Positions 26,054 through 35,720 of a DNA stretch of 64,000 bases are shown here, one piece after another. Numbering within the stretch: position 1 is the first letter of the stretch; the number at the start of each line of letters is the position of its first letter. This DNA comes from Prochlorococcus marinus str. MIT 9312 (GTDB lineage Bacteria; Cyanobacteriota; Cyanobacteriia; PCC-6307; Cyanobiaceae): NCBI RefSeq assembly GCF_000012645.1, contig NC_007577.1, positions 1,550,001-1,614,000 of the forward strand. Reading direction: 5' to 3'. Made by a program: the position numbers and the translations under genes. The notes beneath the pieces were generated by a model. The model was not told where the DNA came from. It made no database searches and saw only the letters and a list, made by a program, of their open reading frames with translations.

Positions 26054-27478
26054 ATGCCAAAATTTGAAAAATTAAATTTACCTAATCAAGGAGAAATAAT
26101 AACTTTCAAACACGGCAAGCCTAATGTTCCTAATAATCCAATTGTTCCATTTATTAGGGGTGATGGAACTGGAGTTGATATATGGCCAGCAACACAAATT
26201 GTTCTTGATGCAGCGATTAAAAAAAGCTATGGAGATGAAAGAAAAATTAATTGGTTTAAAGTCTATGCAGGAGATGAAGCTTGTGAACTTTATGGAACAT
26301 ATAACTATCTCCCCCAAGATACTATTGAAGCAATTAAACACTTCGGTGTAGCCATCAAGGGTCCTTTAACAACTCCCATCGGAGGAGGCATTAGATCACT
26401 TAATGTTGCATTAAGACAAATCTTTGATTTATATAGCTGTGTTAGACCATGCAGATATTATTCAGGAACTCCAAGCCCTCACAAAAACCCTCAAAATCTG
26501 GACGTTATTGTTTATAGAGAAAATACTGAGGACATCTACATGGGGATCGAATGGGAAGCCGAAGATCATAATTGTCTTGAATTAATTAATCACTTAAATA
26601 ACGTTGTAATACCAAGTAGTAATAATTTAAAAAATAGGTCAATTCCAAAAGGGTCTGGAATAGGAATAAAACCAGTTAGTAAATTTGGTAGCCAAAGACA
26701 TATTAGAAAAGCTATTGAGCATGCAAAAAAATTATCAGGAGATAAAAGGCATGTGACTCTCGTACATAAAGGCAATATCATGAAATATACCGAAGGTGCA
26801 TTTAGAGATTGGGGATATGAATTAGCAGTAAATGAATTTAGAGAAGATTGCATTACAGAAAGAGAAAGCTGGATTTTAGATAATATTCAGAAAAATCCAG
26901 AAATTACAATTGAAAATAATGCTCGTAAAATTGAACCAGGTTTTGACAAGCTTACCAATAACAAAAAAGCATTCATTTGCGAAGAAATTAAAGAAGTTAT
27001 TGCATCAATATCAAATACTCATGGAGATGGGAAATGGCGAGAACTTATTCTTGTTGATGATCGGATAGCTGACAGTATATTTCAACAAATTCAAACTCGA
27101 CCTCAAGAATATTCAATTCTTGCAACATTAAACCTGAATGGAGACTATGTTTCTGATGCAGCTGCTGCAATTGTTGGTGGGCTAGGTATGGCTCCTGGAG
27201 CGAATATTGGAGATAATGCAGCAATTTTCGAAGCTACGCATGGTACTGCGCCAAAACATGCAGGCTTAAATAAGATTAATCCAGGCTCAGTCATTCTAAG
27301 TGGTGTAATGATGCTTGAATATTTTGGTTGGAATGAAGCAGCTAACTTAATTACTAATGGTTTAAGTAAGGCAATAGAGCAAAAAAAAGTCACCTATGAT
27401 CTAGCACGTTTAATGGAACCTAAAGTAGAACCCTTATCCTGCAGCAGTTTTGCTGAAGAAATTATCTCAAATTTCTAA
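26054..27478 (+). CDS. icd: Isocitrate dehydrogenase, NADP-type
   Basis: This enzyme converts isocitrate to 2-oxoglutarate, the carbon skeleton for ammonium assimilation and the cyanobacterial nitrogen-status signal. The 474-residue protein has FIRGDGTGVDIWPA, TTPIGGGIRSLNVALRQ (substrate loop with the equivalent of the E. coli regulatory serine), YRENTEDIYMGIEW, HKGNIMKYTEGAFRDW and GANIGDNAAIFEATHGTAPKHAG. It is slightly longer than the E. coli enzyme, as usual in cyanobacteria. It has its own upstream region of 213 bp. Confidence 0.96.
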   Translation: MPKFEKLNLPNQGEIITFKHGKPNVPNNPIVPFIRGDGTGVDIWPATQIVLDAAIKKSYGDERKINWFKVYAGDEACELYGTYNYLPQDTIEAIKHFGVAIKGPLTTPIGGGIRSLNVALRQIFDLYSCVRPCRYYSGTPSPHKNPQNLDVIVYRENTEDIYMGIEWEAEDHNCLELINHLNNVVIPSSNNLKNRSIPKGSGIGIKPVSKFGSQRHIRKAIEHAKKLSGDKRHVTLVHKGNIMKYTEGAFRDWGYELAVNEFREDCITERESWILDNIQKNPEITIENNARKIEPGFDKLTNNKKAFICEEIKEVIASISNTHGDGKWRELILVDDRIADSIFQQIQTRPQEYSILATLNLNGDYVSDAAAAIVGGLGMAPGANIGDNAAIFEATHGTAPKHAGLNKINPGSVILSGVMMLEYFGWNEAANLITNGLSKAIEQKKVTYDLARLMEPKVEPLSCSSFAEEIISNF

Positions 27479-27480
27479 TT

Positions 27481-28830
27481 TTAACAAGTATTTTTATTTT
27501 CCAAAACTTTCCATATATTAACAAGTGAATCTTTAGTGCCAATGTTTCCAGGATGTGTAATGATAGGAAGCTTTTCATCATTTTTTAAATTGCAAGTCAC
27601 TACAGAAATGCCTGTTAAAATCTGTCCTTCAAGATAAACATAATCTGCATTCAGTCCGTCACTAAGAATCACATTTGTTGTTATTCCGCCTTTTGAAACC
27701 AAATATCCTATTTCATACTTCAAATCTGCTACTAATTCAGCAATAAAAAAAGCAAGTGAATTATAAAAATTAAATTGTTCAGAATAATCTAAGGACATAA
27801 ATTTTCTTGAAGTAAATAATACAGGAGTTTTTCCTTGCTCAAAAGACAATCTAATTTCTTTCAAAAATTTATTTTTAAACAAATTCCTTTTCTTCTGATT
27901 ATTCTCTGATGCAGAAATTTTAAAAAATTCAAAAACATCTAATTCAATTGGCTTGCAAGTGCTTATCTCTAATAAATTTTTCAATTGAATTGTTGAAAGT
28001 TCCACATAAGATCCAACAATTACCAGTCCTGGAAGAAAAAATTTTTCTTTAGTTCTTATTCTTAAATTAGAAAAAAATGTCTCACCCTGACGAACGCTAT
28101 TTTTCTCAGAAATTGAACTTATAAAGCTTGCTGCAGTTCGAAAAAGGAATTTTTTTTGTTTAGTTAATTTTTTAATTATTAAAGAAAATTTTTTTATTTG
28201 AGAATAATTTTCTACATCTACAATTACATGTTTATTATTCTTTAAGTTCTTTAGTTTTTTAAAAATAATATTATTTTCTTCATCATTCAGAATTTCTAGA
28301 TCTGACAAAAAAAGATTTTGAATATCATCTAAATTTAATTTCGATTTACTCTTCTGAAATAACAGATTCTTGATATTGCTTGTCTCATATCCAAATATTG
28401 TATCTCTTGCAAAAATTGTTTTATCAATAGGGGTTTTATCGACAAAGTGTGATCCATTAATTGTTAATCTTTTACCCTCTATAAAAGCTGGAACATGAAA
28501 AGTAGCATCAAAAGGACCTAAGCAACTATTTAGGGCACTTGGCTCTAAATAGTTATGTCCTCTAAGCGTAGAATCTCCTCTACTTATGAAAATAATTTCT
28601 TCTTCATAAAATTGAGAGGCTATGACGGTCTTAAGATTTCTGCAAATTTCTTCTATTATTAATTTCGCATCATTTTCCGATAGTGACCTTGTATTAGCCA
28701 AAATAAAAAATAAATTAGATTTAGATTCAAAACCTTTAACTAAAGTTGGGCAGTCCCATTTAAGAAGTAATAAGCAATCATGGACAGTTTGAGAGCCTGT
28801 TGGATCATCATCAATAACAACAAATTTCAT
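27481..28830 (-). CDS. Four-carbon acid sugar kinase family protein (DUF1537)
   Basis: This 449-residue protein opens with VVIDDDPTGSQTVHD, the N-terminal signature of the OtnK/DUF1537 kinases. Those enzymes phosphorylate four-carbon sugar acids such as erythronate. SRGDSTLRGHN, KGGITTNVILSDGL and the late ITHPGNIG are consistent with the two-domain fold. The catabolic partners (dehydrogenase, isomerase, OtnC) are not adjacent, so the true substrate is unknown. It is convergent with icd, 2 bp apart. Confidence 0.8.
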   Translation of the reverse strand: MKFVVIDDDPTGSQTVHDCLLLLKWDCPTLVKGFESKSNLFFILANTRSLSENDAKLIIEEICRNLKTVIASQFYEEEIIFISRGDSTLRGHNYLEPSALNSCLGPFDATFHVPAFIEGKRLTINGSHFVDKTPIDKTIFARDTIFGYETSNIKNLLFQKSKSKLNLDDIQNLFLSDLEILNDEENNIIFKKLKNLKNNKHVIVDVENYSQIKKFSLIIKKLTKQKKFLFRTAASFISSISEKNSVRQGETFFSNLRIRTKEKFFLPGLVIVGSYVELSTIQLKNLLEISTCKPIELDVFEFFKISASENNQKKRNLFKNKFLKEIRLSFEQGKTPVLFTSRKFMSLDYSEQFNFYNSLAFFIAELVADLKYEIGYLVSKGGITTNVILSDGLNADYVYLEGQILTGISVVTCNLKNDEKLPIITHPGNIGTKDSLVNIWKVLENKNTC

Positions 28831-28843
28831 AATAATTGTGTCA

Positions 28844-29698
28844 TTACTTAAGAGATTTTATTTCTATAGAGGCATCAAACCTTTGGCTATCATTTGAAGG
28901 AATCATAATGTTTCTAAATCCATCAACAAAAGAATTTCGGGGACTAGTCCAAGGTTCAAGACATATCATTCTTCTTGGAGGATCACTCCAAATAACGCCT
29001 AGGTCAAAAGGATATGGATGATTTAAAGTTACCTGTCTTTTAAATATTTTATCTCGAAAAGCACTCTTACCAGAAGTATACATAAGTAGATCAACTCCTA
29101 AATTAATATTGTTTAATTCGTCTAAAGTATTACTTATGATGTTTTTTTCTTGATTCTGACAATTAAGTGGATTATAAATAAACTCTAAATTTTTGAAATC
29201 TGAAATATTAAAATAAGGATGCAATCCAAAATTTATAGGCATTGCAATTTCTGTTTTGTTATGGATATTAATTTCAAATTCTAAACAGTTAATCTTTAGG
29301 GTAACCTTTATTCTTAGTTCGAAATCGAAAGGATAATATTTCCTGGTTGTTTTAGATTCATTTAAAAATAAACATAAAGATTTTTCATTTTCATTAAAAA
29401 AGTATTGCCATTGCAAATCCCTAGCGAAACCATGTTGCATTAACTTCAAATAATCTTTTCCAAATACTGAACTAGAGGTATTGAGATTTCCACAAATTGG
29501 AAACAATATTGGAATGCCTCCCCTAATACTTTTTGTCTTATCCATAAATCTTTTTTCATCGAAATAAAGTATCTCCTTACCATCCGAAACCCAATTTGTA
29601 ATAACACCTCCTCTTTCAGGACAAAATTTAATATAGTTATTTTGATCTAATTGGAAGACAAAAATTCCTTCGTCTATATTAAATAATTTAATTTGCAC
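28844..29698 (-). CDS. Aldose 1-epimerase / glucose-6-phosphate 1-epimerase family protein
   Basis: This 284-residue galactose-mutarotase-fold protein contains GGVITNW, RGGIPILFPICGN, MQHGFARDLQW and NFGLHPYFNI, which provide the family's catalytic histidines. A late ICLEPWTSPRNSF carries the catalytic-type glutamate. It is closer to the YeaD-like hexose-6-phosphate epimerases than to classical GalM. It precedes the DUF1537 kinase on the same strand (13-bp gap), so a shared sugar substrate is possible. Confidence 0.82.
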   Translation of the reverse strand: MQIKLFNIDEGIFVFQLDQNNYIKFCPERGGVITNWVSDGKEILYFDEKRFMDKTKSIRGGIPILFPICGNLNTSSSVFGKDYLKLMQHGFARDLQWQYFFNENEKSLCLFLNESKTTRKYYPFDFELRIKVTLKINCLEFEINIHNKTEIAMPINFGLHPYFNISDFKNLEFIYNPLNCQNQEKNIISNTLDELNNINLGVDLLMYTSGKSAFRDKIFKRQVTLNHPYPFDLGVIWSDPPRRMICLEPWTSPRNSFVDGFRNIMIPSNDSQRFDASIEIKSLK

Positions 29699-29707
29699 AA
29701 TTGTTAA

Positions 29708-30607
29708 TTAAAGAGAATCAACCCAATCCAAAATATGCTGATTCACTAATTCAGGTATTTCATCATGAGGACAATGTCCAGCATCAAGAATAATTTCTTT
29801 TGTATACTTCGGAGTAAACTTTTTATATAGATTTCTTTTTTTTGGAGTATTCATCCAAGGATCTTTGCCACCCCAAAGGAGTAATAATGGTGAATCAAGT
29901 TTTGCAAATAACTTATCCAACGGCAATCCCTGAGGACCCGAGGGGTTAAATACACTTCTAAAAACATTAAAAGCGCCGTAATCTAGCGAAGGCTTTCTTA
30001 TTGACTCAACTAAAAAATCATCAACATTTTTCTTATCAACATAAACTTGATTCAAAGTTTTTTTTATATTTTTTGGATTTCTCATATTCTCAAAAATCAA
30101 ACGTTGAAGAACAACATTTTTTAAAAATATGCCTGCAACTGTTTCAATTGAAGTTTGCAGTATATTCTTCTTGATAGTTTTTTCTTCACTAAAATATCCT
30201 GCAGCATTAAGTAATATCACTCCTGCGTTTAGTTCATTTAATTCTGAACCAGCTGCTAATGCCGCATAACCACCTAATGAATTTCCAACAATAATTGTAG
30301 GTTTTTTTATTTTCTCTTTTACATAAGCGACAACCTGATCTTTCCATAAAGATCCTGAGTATTCAACATCTTGAGGCTTAGGACTTTTTCCAAAACCAAG
30401 TAAATCCATCGCATGAACTTCGTATTTATTACTCAAAATAGGGATATTGAATCTCCAATGATCCGTAGAGGCCCCAAAACCATGAATTAGTAAAATTGCA
30501 TATTCTTTTGATGTTTGCTCAGGCTTAGCAGAAACAGTATGTATTGGGTAATTTAAGAAATTCCAGTCATAATTAACATCACTATCTAACAGAGCTGATT
30601 TTTCCAT
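29708..30607 (-). CDS. Alpha/beta hydrolase
   Basis: This 299-residue alpha/beta-hydrolase has the oxyanion segment LLIHGFGASTDHWR and nucleophile elbow VGNSLGG. The acid region is LWGGKDPWM and the catalytic His lies in DAGHCPHDEIPE. It is clearly homologous to the second hydrolase at 58177-59091, which shares HGFGAS, DLLGFG, VGNS-GG and AGHCPHDE. The substrate is unknown. It precedes the epimerase gene by 9 bp. Confidence 0.88.
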   Translation of the reverse strand: MEKSALLDSDVNYDWNFLNYPIHTVSAKPEQTSKEYAILLIHGFGASTDHWRFNIPILSNKYEVHAMDLLGFGKSPKPQDVEYSGSLWKDQVVAYVKEKIKKPTIIVGNSLGGYAALAAGSELNELNAGVILLNAAGYFSEEKTIKKNILQTSIETVAGIFLKNVVLQRLIFENMRNPKNIKKTLNQVYVDKKNVDDFLVESIRKPSLDYGAFNVFRSVFNPSGPQGLPLDKLFAKLDSPLLLLWGGKDPWMNTPKKRNLYKKFTPKYTKEIILDAGHCPHDEIPELVNQHILDWVDSL

Positions 30608-30650
30608 TTATTGAAAGTCTTATGTTAATTGATTCTAATAAACTTATTTC

Positions 30651-32018
30651 CTAACGAAGACCCACAGGATCAGCTGCAACATCATCTGAAATTTTATTGC
30701 CATCACTTGGAGGCTTATCTTTTAGAACAATTCTCAAGAGAACAGGTGCAAGAAATGTGGTTCCAATAACCATTAATAAAATAGCCGCTTCAAGAGAAGG
30801 AGTTAATAACTTAGCGCTTGTTCCTAGCCCAAGAAAAATTAAACCAACCTCTCCTCTAGGCATCATACCCAAACCCACAACTAATCTATTTGTAGGTTTA
30901 TCACTTGAAAATACCCATCCTGCTGCAATTTTTCCAATAATTGCAACAACTAATAAAAATCCTGCAACTACAAGTGCTGATCTACTTGTTGGATCCAGTG
31001 GATTGATAACTGATAGATCCATACCAGCTCCCACTAATACAAAGAAAATAGTTGCGAATAAAGATACTAAAGGTAAAACGGATTGTTGAATTGCATGATT
31101 ATTTTTAGAACTACTAAGGATCAATCCAGCTGCAAAAGCACCTAAAGCTGCTTCTAATCCAATGGCTGTAGCAACAAAACAACACAACACAAGTATCACA
31201 AAAGATGCCACCACTACAGCTCCAGGAGCTTTTAATCGATCTAAAAGCCAATCAAAACCTGGGGCTGCTGTTCTACTTAATGCTATAGCCGCAATAACAA
31301 ATACTACAGCTGCTGCAACTAATTTAACGATAGGAGCAATTTCTAGAGAACCTCCTGCAGCAAGTGCCACAACAACTGCGAGAATAACAATTCCCAAAAT
31401 ATCGTCTAGAACTGCTGCACCAATAACAATCTGTCCTTCTCTAGTTTTCAAATATCCTAATTCACCGAAAACACTTGCAGTAATTCCTATACTTGTTGCT
31501 GTCATAGATGCTCCAGCAAAAACTGCTGGAATAAGATCTACTTGGAAAATAAACATTAATCCCAGAGTTCCAAAGGCAAACGGTAAAATTACCCCAGCCA
31601 TAGCAACAGTAAAAGCCTGTGCACCGACAGCTACTAATTCCTCTAACTCACTTTCTAATCCTGTTAAGAATAAAAGTGCATATAACCCAAGTGTTGCTAC
31701 TGCTTGGAGGGATGGAAAACTTTCGAAGTAAACATCAGGCACTGCTTCCGGGGGAATTGAAGCTAATGAACTTATAACATTTACAAGACCTCCATTAAGT
31801 TCAGTTCCAGCTGATGGTGGTATTAACAAATGGAATCCTGATGCTCCTATTACAACCCCTGCAAGAAGCTCACCTACAATAGTCGGCAAACTGAGTCTTA
31901 CTAGTACTTCTGCTAATGCTCTTGCAGCTAAAAATATCAGTAGAAATCGTATTACTCCTATAAGTGTTTCAGCAACTTCTAAATCATGAGCACTTAATTC
32001 AGCAAGTAAAGGATACAT
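30651..32018 (-). CDS. CPA2-family cation/proton antiporter
   Basis: This 455-residue integral membrane protein has about twelve hydrophobic segments and no RCK/TrkA domain. It opens with VIRFLLIFLAARALAEVLVRLSLPTIVGELLAGVVIGASG, typical of CPA2 (KefB/NapA-like) exchangers. GASMTATSIGITASVF and LDDILGIVILA carry the acidic ion-binding motif of helix 5/6. It probably exchanges Na+ or K+ for H+ in the plasma or thylakoid membrane. Its base composition gives long spurious antisense ORFs. A terminator-like hairpin lies just upstream of its start. Confidence 0.9.
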   Translation of the reverse strand: MYPLLAELSAHDLEVAETLIGVIRFLLIFLAARALAEVLVRLSLPTIVGELLAGVVIGASGFHLLIPPSAGTELNGGLVNVISSLASIPPEAVPDVYFESFPSLQAVATLGLYALLFLTGLESELEELVAVGAQAFTVAMAGVILPFAFGTLGLMFIFQVDLIPAVFAGASMTATSIGITASVFGELGYLKTREGQIVIGAAVLDDILGIVILAVVVALAAGGSLEIAPIVKLVAAAVVFVIAAIALSRTAAPGFDWLLDRLKAPGAVVVASFVILVLCCFVATAIGLEAALGAFAAGLILSSSKNNHAIQQSVLPLVSLFATIFFVLVGAGMDLSVINPLDPTSRSALVVAGFLLVVAIIGKIAAGWVFSSDKPTNRLVVGLGMMPRGEVGLIFLGLGTSAKLLTPSLEAAILLMVIGTTFLAPVLLRIVLKDKPPSDGNKISDDVAADPVGLR

Positions 32019-32025
32019 TTGAAAT

Positions 32026-32064
32026 GCAAAAAAAATAAACTATCTAACTGGAAGATAGTTTATT
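32026..32064 (-). terminator. Terminator-like hairpin in the 5' leader of the antiporter gene
   Basis: Read on the minus strand, AATAAACTATCT (32064-32053) and AGATAGTTTATT (32045-32034) form a perfect 12-bp stem with a 7-nt loop. A run of T residues follows (about eight, including the stem end). The stem is A/U-rich. It ends about 10-15 bp before the antiporter ATG, and no other minus-strand gene lies upstream, since glgP is divergent. It therefore looks like a leader attenuator or a block on stray antisense transcription. Confidence 0.55.
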
Positions 32065-32170
32065 GAGGGCCCACTTTAAGAACTATGTAAAAAAAAGCAA
32101 AAATACTCAACAAGTGTGGATCTGAAGTTACAACTAAGAAATTTTGGGAAAAATGGCTATTGTCTGATAT

Positions 32171-34717
32171 ATGGCTAATCCAATGAATCCCAACAAACCC
32201 TTTGATCTACGCTTGCCTACACCAGGCTGCTATCTAGATCCTGAGAAAGCTGGCATGGATTCTGATGCTGTTTTTCAAGGAATGACTGCACATCTTTTTT
32301 ATACTCTTGGAAAATTAGCTACTTCCGCAAGTCCTCACGACTTGTATATGGCTCTAAGTTACGCAGTCAAAGATAGGTTGATGACAAGATATTTAGCCAG
32401 TCAAGAGGCCATTAGAAAAAAACCACAAAAAACTGTCGCATACTTATCAGCTGAATTTTTAATAGGTCCTCAATTAAGTAATAACCTCCTTAATCTTGGC
32501 ATAACACAAGAGGCAGAAGTTGCATTAAAAAGATTTGGCATTGAATCATTGGCAACTATTCTTGAGGTAGAAGAAGAGCCAGGATTAGGTAATGGTGGAC
32601 TTGGCAGACTTGCTGCATGTTACATGGAATCATTAGCATCCCTTCAAGTACCAGCAGTTGGTTACGGTATTCGTTATGAATTTGGCATATTCAACCAGTT
32701 AATTAGAGATGGTTGGCAAGTTGAAGTTACTGACAAATGGCTCAAAGGTGGATGGCCATGGGAACTTCCACAACCAGACGAATCATGTTTTGTTGGTTTT
32801 GGAGGTAGAACTGAAAGTTATAGAGATGATAAAGGTAACTACAGATCAAGATGGATACCTTCAGAACATGCAATTGGAGTACCTCATGATGTTCCTGTTT
32901 TAGGATACAGAGTAAATACATGTGACAGATTAAGATTATGGAGAGCTGATGCGACTGAAAGTTTTGACTTTTATGCCTTCAATATTGGCGATTACTATGG
33001 AGCAGTAGAAGAAAAAGTTGCATCTGAAACACTTTCAAAAGTTTTATATCCCAATGATGGAACTGATGAAGGTAGAAGATTAAGGCTCAAACAGCAGCAC
33101 TTTTTTGTAAGTTGTTCTCTGCAAGATATGTTGAGAAGCCTTGAAAAAAGGTCAATACCAATAACAGAGTTTTCTAAAAATTGGACAGTACAACTAAATG
33201 ATACTCATCCTGCTATTGCAGTAGCTGAATTAATGCGACTTCTTATTGACCAATATCATATTGGTTGGGATAAGGCTTGGAGCATAACTACCTCTTCAGT
33301 CGCATATACCAACCACACACTCCTTCCAGAAGCTTTAGAGAAATGGGATTTAGGTTTATTTAGTGACCTCCTTCCTCGTCATCTAGAAATTATTTATGAA
33401 ATTAATTGGAGATTCCTACAACAATTAAGACTACGTTATCCTGGTGATGACAAAATCCTTCAAAAGCTCTCAATAATTGATGAAGAAGGATCCAAATCAG
33501 TAAGAATGGCTCACCTAGCTACAATTGGAGCACATCATATAAATGGGGTTGCAGCTCTTCACTCAGATCTTATAAAAAGACAACTTCTTCCTGAATTTGC
33601 AGAACTATGGCCTGAAAAATTCTCAAATGTTACTAATGGAGTTACTCCAAGAAGATGGGTTGCTCTATCAAATCCATCATTATCTAACCTGCTAGAGGAA
33701 GAAGTTGGTCCTGATTGGATAACAAATATGGATCTTCTTAAAAAATTAGAAGAGAAAAAAGACAATACAAATTTTTTACATAAATTTGAAGAAACTAAAT
33801 TAAATGGTAAACGAAAATTAGCTAGTTTTATCCATTCAAAAACGGGCATCCTTGTTGATCCAGCAAGTTTATTTGATGTTCAAGTGAAAAGAATCCATCA
33901 ATATAAAAGACAACATTTAAATGCTCTACAAATTATTGCTCAATATCTAAGAATTAAAAATGGTACGAACAAATATGAAGTGCCCAGAACAATAATATTT
34001 GGAGGTAAAGCTGCCCCAGGTTATTTCATGGCAAAACTAATGATTAGATTTATTAATGGTATTGCTGATGTAGTGAATTCTGATCCAGATATGGATGGTC
34101 TACTAAGAGTTGTTTTTTTACCAGACTATAATGTAAAGCTTGGTGAAATCGTTTATCCTGCAACGGATCTTTCAGAACAAATTTCAACTGCAGGGAAAGA
34201 AGCATCTGGGACTGGAAATATGAAGTTTGCTATGAATGGGGCATTAACTATTGGAACCTTAGATGGGGCTAATGTTGAATTAAGAGATCTTGTAAAAAAA
34301 GAAAATTTCTTCCTTTTTGGAAAAACTGAAAGTGAAATTATGGATTTAAAAAATAATAATTACTCGCCCCAAACTTTCATTAACAAATGTCCGGAACTAA
34401 AAGAGGTTATACGTTTAATTGAAATAGGGCACTTTAGTAACGGTGATAAAGAATTATTTAAACCTTTATTAAATAGCTTAACTGGACATGATCCATTCTT
34501 TGTAATGGCTGACTTCGAAGATTACTTAAATAAACAGGATGAAGTAAGTCAATGCTGGAATAATAAAAAATCCTGGAATAAAATGGCATTATTAAATACC
34601 GCGAGATCAGGATATTTTTCATCAGATAGATCTATTAGAGAATACTGCAAATCAATTTGGAAAGTATCTCCAATGCCTGTAGAAATCACATGCAATGTAG
34701 AAGAATTAACTAATTAA
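32171..34717 (+). CDS. glgP: Glycogen phosphorylase
   Basis: GlgP releases glucose-1-phosphate from glycogen at night or under carbon limitation. The 848-residue protein is full length. GLGNGGLGRLAACYMESLA and VQLNDTHPAIAVAELMRLL are conserved catalytic-site stretches. The PLP-binding motif EASGTGNMKFAMNGALTIGTLDGANVE holds the Schiff-base lysine. Its stop overlaps the convergent 151-residue gene by 8 bp. Confidence 0.97.
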   Translation: MANPMNPNKPFDLRLPTPGCYLDPEKAGMDSDAVFQGMTAHLFYTLGKLATSASPHDLYMALSYAVKDRLMTRYLASQEAIRKKPQKTVAYLSAEFLIGPQLSNNLLNLGITQEAEVALKRFGIESLATILEVEEEPGLGNGGLGRLAACYMESLASLQVPAVGYGIRYEFGIFNQLIRDGWQVEVTDKWLKGGWPWELPQPDESCFVGFGGRTESYRDDKGNYRSRWIPSEHAIGVPHDVPVLGYRVNTCDRLRLWRADATESFDFYAFNIGDYYGAVEEKVASETLSKVLYPNDGTDEGRRLRLKQQHFFVSCSLQDMLRSLEKRSIPITEFSKNWTVQLNDTHPAIAVAELMRLLIDQYHIGWDKAWSITTSSVAYTNHTLLPEALEKWDLGLFSDLLPRHLEIIYEINWRFLQQLRLRYPGDDKILQKLSIIDEEGSKSVRMAHLATIGAHHINGVAALHSDLIKRQLLPEFAELWPEKFSNVTNGVTPRRWVALSNPSLSNLLEEEVGPDWITNMDLLKKLEEKKDNTNFLHKFEETKLNGKRKLASFIHSKTGILVDPASLFDVQVKRIHQYKRQHLNALQIIAQYLRIKNGTNKYEVPRTIIFGGKAAPGYFMAKLMIRFINGIADVVNSDPDMDGLLRVVFLPDYNVKLGEIVYPATDLSEQISTAGKEASGTGNMKFAMNGALTIGTLDGANVELRDLVKKENFFLFGKTESEIMDLKNNNYSPQTFINKCPELKEVIRLIEIGHFSNGDKELFKPLLNSLTGHDPFFVMADFEDYLNKQDEVSQCWNNKKSWNKMALLNTARSGYFSSDRSIREYCKSIWKVSPMPVEITCNVEELTN

Positions 34718-35165
34718 TATTATTCCTATCTGGTAAATCTGGGGTTTGATGAAATAATCTATTCAAAATTATCCTATCCACATTTAATGGGTCTGGTGCT
34801 AATTCGCATGCAATCTCTTTAAATTTTGATTCAATATTTTTTGAAATTTTTGTATCAAAAATTCTTTCCATTAATGCTTCAATTGAATATAAATAAGCAT
34901 TAACACTTTCAAGTTCATCTAATGCTTCAGTTATATCTTCAACAGAAATATGTTTTTCTTTTGGGCTGATATCTACATTGGATTCACTTTCAGATAATTG
35001 CTTCTGCAATTCATTAGTAACCTTATTACAAAGAGTTCTAAATGATTGAATTGAAGCCCAATTTAATTCTTGTTGCTGCTTAAAAGTGGGAAATTCTCTA
35101 ATCAGACGATCATGCTCTTTGTAAAATCTCTGACAATCAGAGCATTGACAAGGTTCTTCAGCCAA
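34710..35165 (-). CDS. Conserved hypothetical protein with N-terminal CxCxxC
   Basis: This 151-residue soluble protein begins MAEEPCQCSDCQRFY, a Cys cluster (CxCxxC) that could bind metal. The rest is acidic and helical (TEALDELESVNAYLYSIEALMERIF). I do not recognise the family. The gene runs convergently into glgP with an 8-bp overlap at the stops. The 110-residue gene lies upstream on the same strand, 31 bp away. Confidence 0.75.
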   Translation of the reverse strand: MAEEPCQCSDCQRFYKEHDRLIREFPTFKQQQELNWASIQSFRTLCNKVTNELQKQLSESESNVDISPKEKHISVEDITEALDELESVNAYLYSIEALMERIFDTKISKNIESKFKEIACELAPDPLNVDRIILNRLFHQTPDLPDRNNIN

Positions 35166-35196
35166 AAGAATAAATAACTCTTCTTATATCATCTCA

Positions 35197-35529
35197 CTAT
35201 TTAGGCAAAATTGTAGGACCATCCAATAATTCGTCATTTTCATCAAGAGAATCTGGACTATCTGGTAAAGGTATCTCAATACTAGTAACTAAGTTAATGA
35301 CATCTCTTAGTCTCATAGAATCAGCAAACCATCCCATTGCTTGTTCGGCATCACCTCTTTTTTCAGCATCATTGGCTTGATCTTCGTGAGCTTCAGCCAA
35401 TAAAGCAAGCCAGCATAAACATCTTGCTTGAACTATTGAAAGATCTAAATCATTAGGTTGGGATTTAGAAATACGTTCATGCTCTTGTTGAATTAAGAGC
35501 TTTAAACGCATATCATGCAACTTAGCCAT
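35197..35529 (-). CDS. Conserved hypothetical protein
   Basis: This 110-residue, mostly helical soluble protein contains ARCLCWLALLAEAHEDQANDAEKRGDAEQAMGWFADSMRLRD, which has the look of a single TPR-like helical pair. The C-terminus is acidic and proline-containing. The family is not recognised. It is followed by the CxCxxC protein on the same strand. Confidence 0.75.
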   Translation of the reverse strand: MAKLHDMRLKLLIQQEHERISKSQPNDLDLSIVQARCLCWLALLAEAHEDQANDAEKRGDAEQAMGWFADSMRLRDVINLVTSIEIPLPDSPDSLDENDELLDGPTILPK

Positions 35530-35607
35530 AAAAGATTTATTACTATCTATACGCTAGCTAGAGAGTAGCAAGTTTGCACACATACTACATATAGTTTTTT
35601 AATTTAA

Positions 35608-35681
<74 letters not shown>

Positions 35682-35698
35682 AATAGATGCTTTTTGGA

Positions 35699-35715
35699 GT
35701 ATTAAGCACTATGCT
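35699..35715. promoter_or_regulatory. Overlapping divergent promoters of tRNA-Arg(CCT) and rnpB
   Basis: TATGCT at 35710-35715 (plus) lies 5 bp before the mature rnpB 5' end, a good -10 spacing. On the minus strand TAATAC at 35704-35699 is a plausible -10 for the tRNA, whose 5' end is at 35681. The two hexamers are only 5 bp apart, so the polymerases would compete for this site. No strong -35 is seen. Confidence 0.4.
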
Positions 35716-35720
35716 AAATG

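Noticed and set aside
31162-31731. 189-residue plus-strand ORF inside the antiporter, and the 130-residue one at 30697
   Set aside because: They are antisense to a low-complexity membrane protein, with Ala/Thr/Pro-rich composition and no domain motif.
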